Shown here: positions 34,301-44,528 of the stretch, piece by piece
Numbering within the stretch: the stretch's first letter is position 1
How the letters are laid out: the number at the start of each line of letters is the position of its first letter
NCBI RefSeq assembly: GCF_958450345.1
Contig: NC_088780.1
Span: 113,782,226-113,846,225, forward strand
Source of the DNA: Calliphora vicina
Lineage: Eukaryota > Arthropoda > Insecta > Diptera > Calliphoridae
Reading direction: 5' to 3'
DNA length: 64,000 nucleotides
Notes under the pieces: generated by a model
Databases searched by the model: none
Seen by the model: the letters and a program-made list of their open reading frames with translations, nothing else
What the model was told of the DNA's origin: nothing
Made by a program: the position numbers and the translations under genes

Positions 34301-37300
34301 TGATGGGAAATTATTTAAAGAGCATAACGTTTTACCGATGTTTCAATACTTTATTATACCATTATATTGGATTTTGACCTAATAATTGAATTTTTGGAAA
34401 TTTTCCTTTTTAAAACATGTATTTTTAAATATACTTTACCTCATTGCTAAAATTATATGGCTGAGCCGCTATATGCAGTGGTGTTGACTTGACTTCATTT
34501 TTTGCATTCACATTTATGCCACATTCCAGTAACAACTTAATGACATCAGCATTTGGGAATATAACCTTCAAAAGAAAATAAACATACATATATCCTTTCT
34601 CGATTATTCAGCTCTCATTCAACTTACATTTAAATTCTCATCATTTAATAAACCACTCTTAATCACATTCAAACGTGAAACACACACATGCAACAGTGAA
34701 TCATTTGTGCAGGCACTGGTAATATTCGCCTGAATCAATTTACGCACCGACAAGTACACAATGCGTATTTCATCCGGCCTCCATGATGTAGCAATAAGTA
34801 AATATATTGTGTGAGCTATACACTTAAAAATACTATCGAAATTCTCTTGTTGCCTCCTGGATATGGGACGTATTTGTAGCAGAGAATGGCAATTCGCCAC
34901 CGTATTGGTGAGTAGTTCGAAAACAGTCAAAACATCTTTAAAATGTGGTAAAGTCTCGTTGCCAAAATTACTCTGATTTAAATCAGTATTACGTTCATGT
35001 AACTCTAACATAAGACGGACAAGGGCCTGGGCCGCAAAACATGTATCAAAAAAGAGCAGAGTATTGTGTTGAACTCTTACTTCGAGTAACAGTGTCCACA
35101 GTTGTATGCAACGTTGCAGCTGCAGGGAATCGGCATATGAAGCACCACGAAATGTTAGGCGAAACAGGGTGTCTTTGTGGGTAATGCCTAGTATACGTTC
35201 ACATATTAAGAGACTTTGTATGCGCATTTCATCCATATCTGTGGCCATCTCATCGAGTGCTTCTAAAGTGGTAAATTCACTTGAAAAGCAATACGCTTCA
35301 CGTAAAGGAACTTTGGGAAGTTTTTCTATATGAAATTAGAATTGTTTAGTTTTAATTTGAAATAAGTACATGAAATTTTACCAATATATGGATTTTGAGA
35401 TGCTCTTAAATGATGTGCCAGGCGCCAGTGTAAAACAGCCAAACGACTTTCATTGTGTTCATCTAGAAATGTAGAGCCTAAAACAAGAAATTTAAAACAT
35501 AGATTTTATAACATACATATACTTGCAGCAAATAAACAAATTTCATCAAACCTATTAGTTCATGGGCTTCCGCCAACCTTTCAATAGAATACTCCAAATT
35601 ATTTCTTAAGTAATCGAAAATCGGATGAGCACCCTTCAGACAAGCTGTACGTAAAGCATCATCACCATGACGACTAATAGCATACGGATTGGCACCATGT
35701 TCCAATAACAATTTAGTAGTCTCCAGTCTAGAAACAGACATATAATGAGTCCTAAATATTTGAATTTTATACAATTACTCTTGCTTACCTGTGTTCTTGT
35801 ATGGCATAGTGTAAAGCAGTTTTACCTTGTGTATCGACAGCATTAATATCGCAGCCTTTGCGTATTAGAAATAGACACAGTTCCGGTGATTGTACGGAAT
35901 TGATTAAACATGTACCACCATTCATGTTGGCTTTCTTGATATCGGCACCATTTTCAGCAAGAAATTTCACTGGAAATATTGTGTTTTTTATACTGGATGA
36001 AATATTAACACATAATAATTTATTATATTCAAGGTTGGCTACCGATTCGAAACGGTTAACAAGTAACGGTAATGCAAATTTGGATTATTTCGTTATTTTA
36101 GCGGTAATGATAATTGCAGTTATTTCTGTAACGGTAGTTGTGCTGAACGGGTATTTTAGGGGTAACGGTAACCTACCTTGATTTTATATTTCTTACCCAT
36201 TTCAATGTGTGTCATATAACAAGCACTACGTACAGGTGTGGATCCCGTATCCGAGGTGGCATTTATGTCACTTCCAACACGTAATAAATACTTGACCATG
36301 GGTAAATTATTCGATACTGCTGCACACCAAAGCGGTGTAACTAAATGATATGAACGATCTTCGGGTGCTTCAAATAAACCTTTCTGTTCTATATCAGCTT
36401 CACATATTGTTACCAAATACTCAGCTATGGGCACACAACCTCTACTGCAGGCAATAAACAGAGGTGGTGAACCGCCTCGCATGCGTCGAACGATTTCACG
36501 TCGTGTTTCTCGGCTGTAGCTGAAGTATAAATAATTAATAAATTATTATTATTTATTTGGAGAAAATAAATTTACGAAATGGCTTCAAACGAATGAGTTT
36601 ACAAATATTCTTTCCAAAATATAAATATCAGATCAGAGTAACATTTGATAAAACATTAACCATTTCACATAACGGTCAAAGGTAACATTTTGAAATATTT
36701 TTATATTTTTAACAGTTTTTAATGAATGAATTTGAAAATTTGTTGATCCCTTAAGAATATATTAGAATCGAAATTATATTTTTAATGTACAACAAACATA
36801 TTTTTTTTTATTATGGATCAAAAAAATATTTTTTTTTGAGAAAGGCTATGTGCGGTAAGTTGATCGAGTATTATTTGTTTCACAGATATACCTCACGATT
36901 TGAAGGAAAATCGGTTTTTATTTTTACATATTATTTTTTAGATTTGAAAGCTCATACAAAATTGGTATTGCCGATCAACTTTTAAAATCACAAAAAACAC
37001 AGTAAATATTAATGTTTTTGTGATGGTCAAAAAATTCTGAAATATGTTAAAATAAATTTTTAAAAGTTTGAAACTGTCGTTAAAAGAGTTAAATTTTGTT
37101 GGTCGTACTTGCGAAGAGGTTAACGGTATCCTACAAAGACAAAAACAAATACACAAGTAAATACGGATATATTTTAAGTAAAAATTAGCTTTTATTTTAA
37201 TATTTCTAAAAATATGTTATGTAATTTGTTGCCTACATTTCTTGTCCAAGTAGCCTGAGTTAATGGTCGTAGTAGCAAACTTCAGCATCGCACAGTGGTA

Positions 37301-39949
37301 TTGAAAAAAGTGGGAAATAAATCTGTAACTCGCACAGTGGTATAGAAAAAAGAGGGAAATATGTATATATAACTTCTAAACTCTTAGTTCGATTTGAATG
37401 AAATTTGACATGGGTGCTCGACGAGGAGATTCTACATATGTAATTTTTTTGGAAGACAGACGAAGAAATGGTATTGTTTTATAAATTGAACATACCCGAG
37501 GTGTCCTACATTGGGGACCCCTTACCGCACCCCTGGTGCATCCATGCGGTCCAAATTCAAAACTTAAACTCAATAACACTTCTTCTTTGTGCACGTCAAA
37601 TTTTATTCAAATCGAAGAAGTTACAGATTTATTTCCCTTTTTTTCTATAAAACTGTGCATCGTTGCGGCACCAGTTAATGTTATCCTATTACTATAATAT
37701 TTTGCACACTGTAATAGGCTTGGTCCATGGGCCGAATAAATTATATGTACCAAATTTTATCGAAATCTCTTCAAAATTGCGACCTGTACTTTACGCACAA
37801 GGTTTACATGGACAGCCAGCCAGCCAGACGGACAGACATCGTTTAATCGACTAAGAAAGTGATTCTAAGTCGATCGGAATATTTTAAGGTGGGTGTTAGA
37901 CTAATATTTTAGGACGTTACAAACATCTGCACAAACGCATTATACCCTCCCCACTATGGTGGTGTAGGGTATAAATATTTATAAAAGCAGAATTAACACG
38001 CTTCATTTTTAATTTGTTTGTTCTAATTTTTTAATATTATTTTTAGTATTTTATGGTGTATAACTTAAAAATGCGGGCTTCACAACAGAGGTCGTATCTT
38101 TTGAACACGATTTTTGTCTTTAATAGCTTATATGTAATTTGAAAGGTACAAACTGTCATTTATTCTCACTTATTTATTGAATTTAAAGTGTAAACAACAG
38201 AGTTGCTTCCAAAATGGTGAATTTTGTGCCAAAAAAGGATAATATGTATTCCGAAAGGCGATTTTGCATGTCCGATATGCTGATTGGACGCTAAAAAGAA
38301 ACTCATTTCTGCACCGAATCAATACTTGCGATGCAAAATGAATCCATTACAATAATCCGAACCGTAAAATATCGTATGTGAAGCCCGACCAATCAGCCGA
38401 ATCGACACCAAAGCCAAATATTGCGCTAAGGGGCCTATCTATTATGAGCTGTTGAAATCTGGACAGCTTAACGAAATTTCTACTATGAAATTAATACGTG
38501 TCCTAGTTCATAATTTATTTTCAATTTATAATTTTTTTAACCTCTTTTACGTACCTTCACGCCTACGATGAATGTTGGCTTTTTATTAATAGTTCTACGA
38601 TTTTTATTAATAGGGCTAGGATCAGGGACCGAAAATAATAATTATTCTTGAAATTTCAAAGGAAAAAAGCCATCACAAAAAAATATCGGAGTCATGTCAA
38701 GCATACCAGTTTCATCGTTTTCAACTATATTTTCATAAAATAACATGCTTTTACAAGAAAAATAAAAAATCATAAAGTAATTTCTGACAAAAAAAAAATA
38801 AAAATCAGAAAATAATTATGTTGTGCTTTTTATTATAAATGTCATAATTGTTACGGTCCCTGGGTAGGATTGTATACATTTATTAAAAATATGCAATACA
38901 TAGAACATTTACTAACAGAATAACAACAAAATTATAAATAAGCTCCATAAAATATGCAAGATATTTGTTTTAAATTATTTACTAAATGAAAATACAACAA
39001 AAACAAAATAAATCAATGCGCATTCTTTATTTTTTATAATAAATGCATGAAACCTACATAAATAAGTCGGCAAGAGTGTAAACATCTTGTTAAATAAATT
39101 TGCAATATAAGAAAATATTGCAAATGTAGCATTTTGGAGCAAAAATATGAGATTATCCGTAAACAACGAAATGGATACATTATAACAAAAATAATTTAAA
39201 ATTTTAGTATTATTTTGCCGTAGTGAAAATCAGAACTTAGTTCAAAAATTGTTAATTAAGAAATAATTCTAATTAGAGATTTTATCCATATTTCTTCCTA
39301 ACAATCATTTCCTGGTTTCTTTTTAATTAAAAAATCTGTCTGGCTATATTTGTTTGCATACATCGACTGTGTTTGTCTAATTACGAACAGATAAATACCA
39401 AAAAATGAAAAGAAAAATAAAATACAAACCAAAACAAAAACTCGAAAAACTTGAAAAGTTAAAAGCACTGTTTGTAAACAATATTTTTGCAAAAATTAAA
39501 TTCTATAAAAAACACATACATAATTGATTAAGAAACAATGGATAAAGCAATTCGATAACTAGAATTAAAACAAGTTCAATGACTTTAAGACAGGTTAATA
39601 AAAAAAGCGGTAGCATCTTAAGGAAATAAAATTAACATTCTATGTATTTTTTCTTCCATCTTTAATGTATAGGTAGAACAATCATTAAATTAAATTTAAA
39701 ATTATTTGTTAAACATCTAGAATAAACGATATTGAAATGAACTCACCTTTCTAGTTCTTCTCTTAGTCTTTTTGATATCGTGGAATTTTCTAAACATTTG
39801 CGAATTTCCTCGTGCAAATCATAACTTAGTTTGGCAATTTTCAACTGAATTGAAGGCACGGGACAACGGTTGCTGGCGTATTTTCCACCAACTTCAGTTT
39901 CAGACTTGACTACAGCAGCAAAACTCATAAGCGGTGAAGGATTAGCCAT
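31370..39949 (-). CDS. Fem-1: Fem-1 homologue, ankyrin-repeat receptor of a cullin E3 ligase
   Basis: Spliced CDS: complement(join(31370..31594, 34440..34565, 34628..35325, 35382..35477, 35552..35727, 35789..35969, 36197..36519, 39747..39949)), 675 aa, GT-AG throughout with matching phases. In animals FEM1 proteins bring substrates with particular C-terminal degrons to a CUL2 ubiquitin ligase. N-terminal ankyrin repeats are clear (GGSPPLFIACSRG, TPLWCAAVSNNLPMVKYLL, TPVRSACYMTHIEMVKFLAE, KTALHYAIQEH, KLLLEHGANPYAIS). A middle helical part has the family block ICERILG and FRGASYADSLQLQRCIQLW. C-terminal ankyrins (IKLLLECGINVNAKNE, ILLDHGADLD) lead to LKCLAATIIS and the final QIPKCLENFVKDHEP. 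The ATG at 39949 is chosen over an in-frame TTG six codons upstream. Introns 1 and 7 are large and transposon-filled. Confidence 0.95.
31595..32453. other. Fem-1 intron 7, proximal part
   Basis: No coding content. It holds AT-rich sequence and repeated GAAACCGAACCG/CCGAAAC strings near 31700-31800 that recall 10195-10250, probably shared repeat debris. The final TTA (32451-32453) is the left target duplication of the element that follows. Confidence 0.45.
32738..33345. repeat. Nested inverted-repeat unit
   Basis: Arms of about 105 bp (near 32718-32853 and 33234-33345; shared blocks AAAGTGGTATTTT, TTTTTCATAATTTT, AAAACTCAATTAAAATCATC) enclose about 390 bp. The centre contains the AGAGAAAAAATATAGTTGT block also present at 18128-18245, and runs of ATCATATATAT/ATTATGATAT motifs. 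The nested order suggests a transposon that landed within the CACTA-like element. Confidence 0.6.
33405..33650 (+). pseudogene. Tc1-like transposase fragment
   Basis: Reads ECWDD, stop, IFSDETKIM, then IQKVWRKPLTALENKNSIPT, VKFGKLSVMVWGCISSKGVG, VIRILDKILTK, stop, VYLDV. This is the middle of a Tc1-like transposase including the first catalytic Asp (FSDET) and the VMVWGC block. Stops and truncation at both sides make it inactive. It lies within the CACTA-like element and opposite to Fem-1. Confidence 0.85.
36029..36181. mobile_element. Small MITE filling a Fem-1 intron
   Basis: Starts AAGGTTGGCTACCGATTCG and ends CGGTAACCTACCTT, inverted over about 14 bp. GGTAA-type motifs recur inside. It takes up about 150 of the 227 nt of the intron between the exons at 36197-36519 and 35789-35969. 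A related copy is at 60798-61003 in the SMUG1 intron. Confidence 0.7.
36520..37292. other. Fem-1 intron 1, 3' portion
   Basis: AT-rich intron sequence next to the second coding exon. No coding or bounded repeat recognised. Confidence 0.5.
37293..37655. mobile_element. Probable hAT-type MITE, CAGTGGTAT ends
   Basis: The left end CAGTGGTATTGAAAAAAGTG is tandemly doubled (again at about 37334, CAGTGGTATAGAAAAAAG), and the right end read inward is CAGTTTTATAGAAAAAAAGG. Beyond the ends the arms continue to pair (TTCGATTTGAAT.AAATTTGAC). Flanks share GCATCG within an 8-nt window, an imperfect 8-bp duplication. Frames on both strands here are incidental. Confidence 0.55.
37706..37975 (+). repeat. 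3' part of TATACCCTACACC dispersed repeat
   Basis: Matches the right 290 bp of 16776-17541 (GGCTTGGTCCATGGGCCGAA, GCACAAGGTTTACATGGACA, GTCGATCGG, CTATGGTGGTGTAGGGTATA). The GGAC tract is short here. Lies in Fem-1 intron 1. Confidence 0.8.
38226..38500 (+). pseudogene. mariner transposase fragment
   Basis: Reads VPKKDNMYSERRF, CMSDMLIG, RNSFLHRINTCDAK, stop, IHYNNPNRKISYVKPDQSAE, STPKPNI, then after a deletion of about a dozen residues GPIYYELLKSGQLN. The order (FLHRI.T.D.KWIHY.NP, STPKPN, IYYELL) is that of mariner DD34D transposases; the first catalytic Asp is kept. Stops, a deletion and missing ends show it is dead. Lies in Fem-1 intron 1, antisense to the gene. Confidence 0.85.
38501..39746. 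other. Fem-1 intron 1, 5' portion
   Basis: AT-rich intronic DNA with no recognised feature apart from the splice donor AAAG/GTGAGT at the exon edge (39747/39746). Confidence 0.5.
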
Positions 39950-41071
39950 TTTTCCAATGTATTTCAATTGTTATGTACCTATTATGAAATCGTTGCAATT
40001 TTTGTTGCTTCTTATTGTTGAATTAAGCGCGTTCAACGCGTCTTTTAAGCAAATAGGTTTCGAACAGACTGGCCACTAATAGGTTTATATTTTGACACTA
40101 ATTATTAACTTCCTCCAACACCTTTTCTCCTGTTGTGATAGTATTTTTACTTTTGTAACTTGTGTGTAAATAGTCTATATATTAATTTGCGATGTTATAA
40201 TACGACCAAATGAGGAGTAGTGTTGTAATTTTTGTGTTTGTTTCTTTCTGTTTTTATTTTTTGCTTACTTTTGTGGCTTTTTTAATAAGTTGTCTGCTGC
40301 ACTATATTTTTTCTTTTCCACTTAAAAAAGTGAAAGTATTTTTGTTTTATACGTACATATGTAAATCAATAACTTATTGGATTAATATCTATATAGTCTC
40401 TTTGCGTATTTTAACGTTTTTATAATAATTACTGCTATCAATAATTCCCCATTCGCCCAATATTTGAAATTAAAAATTGCATTAACTTTCTCATTTTAGG
40501 GTACTTTTCTTTCACACAATATTCTGGGAAAAATTCTCAGTTAATATTAAGATAGAATTTTTATTAAATGTTAATAACAAGTTGATGTTTTTAGATTTTT
40601 AATTTAATTCACTCAATTGTTCCAAATAGTAATAGTTTATAGTTAAAAATGCACAAATTTATTTATTGCCCCCAACTATAGAAATAAAAAAACAGTGAAT
40701 ATTTATTTTCTTTTTGACAACACAATCACAATTGTTAGTTAGAGAGTGTTACCAGATGAGACTTAAATAATAATGGTTATTCTGCAAAACATATGGCTAC
40801 ACCTAATGAATAGTATTGCCCGTTACGAATGTATTTATTATTGTGAATCATTTGTTATTTCTTTGTGAAAAATTCAACACACATAAAACAGACAGTAAAT
40901 ATTAGAAAAAGGAGAAACGTAGACGAGATGAAGAAATTACATAAAAGAACAGACAAAACGGACAGATAACCTCCTTCATAGCTAGCATTATTTATATTTT
41001 TTGGTGAAAATAAGGAGGTGAATATAAAGATCGTGGTGAAATTAAAGAAATACTCCACAAATTCCGTTAAG

Positions 41072-41283
41072 TCAAATTTTTAGATCACGAAGATATCTGG
41101 GGTCTTCAGAAAGTTGATTTCAACAGACAGGCGGACAGACAGAAGGACATGGCTTAATCGACTCCGCTATCTATAAGAATCCAGAATATATATACTTTAT
41201 AGGGTCGGAAATGAAAAATGTAGAAATTACAAACGGAATGACAAACTTATATATAGCCTTCTCACGAAGGTGAAGGGTATAAT
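41072..41283 (-). repeat. Inverted copy of GGTATATATAAGTTTGTCATT repeat
   Basis: Reverse complement of the left part of 25186-25450, from the GAAGACCCCAGATATCT block to the CACCTTCGTGAGAAGG block at its end. Confidence 0.75.
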
Positions 41284-42114
41284 AAAAGAATTCATATTCA
41301 TGTTTCGTTCTTAAAGCTTTTTTAGAACAAAGTGTGTTGTTGTTTTTCTGGTATACAATAAATTAAAGCACTCTATCTGTCTCTTTTCCTCTGTTGTGAA
41401 GTTTAGTGTCAAAATCTAATTCTATTACTTTTAATAAGATTGAGAATTCCGTATCCTCTTTTTTCTTAGTTTTTTTATTTTTTGTTCCTGTCATAATTTT
41501 ATACTATTTTCTTTAGTTGATATTCGCCGGTTATTTTGAGCGCGTTTTATATTGCCTAGTGTTAGAAATCAATATAAATGTTGTTTAATAAAGAAAAATT
41601 ATAAATTTTGAAATAAGTTGTTAGTAACAAATTTAATTTCTATAAATACAATAAAGTGCAAGTGTTTTTGTTCGAAATACAAGAAATAAATACATATTCA
41701 TTAAAGTTTTGGCAGCGCAGTCGCCATCAACTTAGTTCAGTTAAAATGTCATTGTTAAAATAATTACACAGAGGTACTTATGCAGTCAAAATAATTTTTT
41801 GTTAAAATTATAAAATATTGTATAAATAATATTGTTTTATTGTTTAGTTAAACATTTGCAAGTAAAATTGGTAATTTATATACATATTCGTTAGCAGCGC
41901 AGTCTGTAGCTAGTAGTTGATGTGTGAAAAAATAGGAATTCATATGCTTCATATTTGCTTTTAAAGAAAACATTAGATCAATAGGTACCACTTATAGTTT
42001 AGCCGTACTTGGCGAATAAACCAAATTTCTTTACTGTTATGTGCATAAAGCATTTTCAGAATTTTAAAAAAAACATTTTATTTAAATGCAAATTACATAC
42101 ATATATGTATGTAC

Positions 42115-42424
42115 ATTAGGGTGGGTCGATTTTTTTCACGGAAAATCGTATAGCAGATACCCATTCTACTGAAAATTCTAAGAAATTTTCCCCAAGAAAC
42201 CATAAGTCTAAAATCAAATCCTATCTTGCGCATTTCGTCTTTTATCCAATGATATATTTCAGTATTATTATTTTTTATAATAGTTTTTTTATTGGATAAA
42301 AGACGAAATGCGCAAAATAGAATTTGATTCTAGACCTAGGTTTCTTGATGAAACTTTCTTAGAATTTTCCGTAGATTGCGTTTCTGCTAACGATTTTTTA
42401 CTTTTTGATCGTCCTAGCCTAATT
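42115..42424. mobile_element. Foldback MITE, about 310 bp
   Basis: Ends ATTAGG and CCTAAT. Arms 42116-42258 and 42280-42423 pair over blocks such as TTGGATAAAAGACGAAATGCGCAA, TTAGAATTTTC and GCAGA, separated by a short A/T loop. A third one-armed copy is at 43250-43405. Confidence 0.75.
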
Positions 42425-43249
42425 TTTTAAAAATTATATTTTTTATTATTAAAAACATTTCAAAAGTGATTACGATATCTTAAACAGACATTTTTTATGA
42501 TATTTCAAATCTAAAAAAGTAATATGTGTGTATGAGGGTAAATGTAAAATAAACCTATTTTTCTTAAAATTGTGTGGTTTACATATTTGGAAAATAAAAA
42601 AAATACTTAATCAACTACCGTACCTACATAGACTATCAAAAAAAAAAACATATGTTCCAGTTAATGAACAAAAAATAATTAAATTAAAGTCCTTATAAAT
42701 GATATACTATTAGACGTAGGACTTAATGTATGTATGTTAATAATGTCTAGAGCAACTTCTATATATTAAAAGAAACATCGCAACATTAATTTCGGGTCCA
42801 AAGGATTAAACCCAAACAACTTAAATATTTCGGCTTAGAAGTCACTTATTTTTGACACATTACAGTCAATTTGCCCATATCGCTCTAATATAAATAAGAC
42901 TATATCAAAATTTCTATTTTTCAAAATGTTAAAAAATTATAACTACAAATTTCAAATCGTTTTCTATTACATATCGGTTACCTTGTGCTGTATCTAAAAT
43001 TTTAAGTAGGATTTCGAATCATTAGCGATTTTTATAAATAAATGGAAATAATTTAAATCTGCAATCCAAAAATGTTTGACAAAAAGACGCCCTTGGCAGG
43101 GTAGAAAATGCATTCCAATTTGCCAATTGTCTAAATTTTAGTATTCAGTGATATTCTTTGAATTATTACAAATAAATTATAATAAAAATGAACTTAAGCC
43201 TAATTAAAAATTTACTTTCTAATAAAAAAACTATTAAAAAAAATATATA

Positions 43250-43405
43250 TATACTGAAATATCATTGGATAAAAGTCGAAATGCGCAAGATAGGATTTAG
43301 TTTTAGACCTATGGTTTCTTTAGGAAACTTTCTTAGAATTTTGCGTTTCTGCTATAGGATTTTTTCTTTTTTATCGTCCATACAATTCGACCCGGCCTAA
43401 TATAC
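43250..43405. repeat. Single-arm copy of the 42115-42424 MITE
   Basis: Shares CATTGGATAAAAG.CGAAATGCGCAA, AGACCTA, GGTTTCTT, TTTCTTAGAATTTTGCG and TATCGTCC..., ending CGGCCTAATAT. It lies about 430 bp left of the LTR element. Confidence 0.7.
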
Positions 43406-43834
43406 ATATATCAGAAATAAAATAAATATCTGTTGCCTTTTGTATTAATATAAAATCGTTTAAATAATAAATACATAAGGCCTTATGTAAATAAAAATAT
43501 TAACAAAGTGTTTCTATAAACCTAAATAATATTCATCATCTTTAGAATAAAATAAATCAATAAAATATCACGCATTACAGTCCGATGACTGGCGGTTCTA
43601 CGCATCAATTCAACAACATCAATCTTTGAAGATAGCTAAGCTTTAATATGTTCCAGTTTAAGGTAAGGATATTTTCTTCTTATAAATTTAAAATTATAAT
43701 TGAGTACTGCGAGCACTATCCAAAAAATATCTACATTTCGTTTAATTCCAAACAATTTTCATATCAATGAGCGACTTTTAACAACTTATTATTATTTATT
43801 TGGTGTTTAAAGTTTGATTGCGGAATATAATAAC

Positions 43835-44481
43835 TGTAATAAAGTACATTTACTTTATTAAGGGGGTTTTATTATTTTATAAAATTTATTTAAATTATAA
43901 CTAGGTCAAACAAGGCTGAAGCCAGTGTTCGTCCGTAGTTTTGTTAGTCACAGTAGCCTTAAGGTCTTCCTGCGACAGAACAATTATTAATTTATTATTT
44001 TTTTAATTTTTAGTTTAAATCAAACTACCCGCTTTGTATTTTAAAAGTTCTTTATTATTCAAGCGTTAGTTCATGAATGATAATAACTTGCATGTGCAAT
44101 GACCTTATTTGATTTTAGTCAAATCATACAGTCGTCTAGTACATAAATAATGAAAATAATACAAAAACAAATCAGTACAAATAATAATGAGTGTGAGAGC
44201 GAATGATCAATAATACTCTTTTAGTGATGAATATTTGGTTAATGATTATTGATTACAAAATGATTATGGTTACATTGTTAGGGTGTCCGGTACATAAATA
44301 AAAACAAAACAAGTAGTCACTGGTAATAATTGAATAAAATAATGAATTAAATTTAAGAAAGTAAACAATAATAATGACATATAATTAACAAAATTGTAAA
44401 TAATAAAGAAATGCAAATGATTTTAGGTTTTAGTAATAAAATAATAATTCAATATAAAGATATGTAATCTAGGCTGCTACA
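43835..44481 (-). repeat. 3' LTR (relative to element)
   Basis: Starts TGTAATAAAGTACATTTACT and ends CTAGGCTGCTACA on the plus strand; same length and, by eye, same sequence as 49718-50364. In element orientation it begins TGTAGCAGCC. Confidence 0.95.
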
Positions 44482-44496
44482 ACCTCCCCCTCTGGT
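44482..44496 (-). other. Polypurine tract
   Basis: Minus-strand CAGAGGGGGAGGT directly precedes the 3' LTR, the expected primer for plus-strand DNA synthesis of an LTR element. Confidence 0.8.
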
Positions 44497-44528
44497 GCAT
44501 TAATCGTCTCGATGATGTCGCCAGAAAA

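Larger units (their letters stand above)
39950..43834. other. Intergenic region upstream of Fem-1
   Basis: Holds the presumed Fem-1 5' UTR and promoter plus repeats described separately (41072-41283, 42115-42424, 43250-43405). No gene recognised. The strings GGCAGCGCAGTC near 41710 and 41895 recur but are not assigned. The last four bases, TAAC, are the left target duplication of the LTR element. Confidence 0.5.

Noticed and set aside
31370..39949. Start of Fem-1 at 39967
   Set aside because: That codon is TTG; the first ATG in frame is at 39949.
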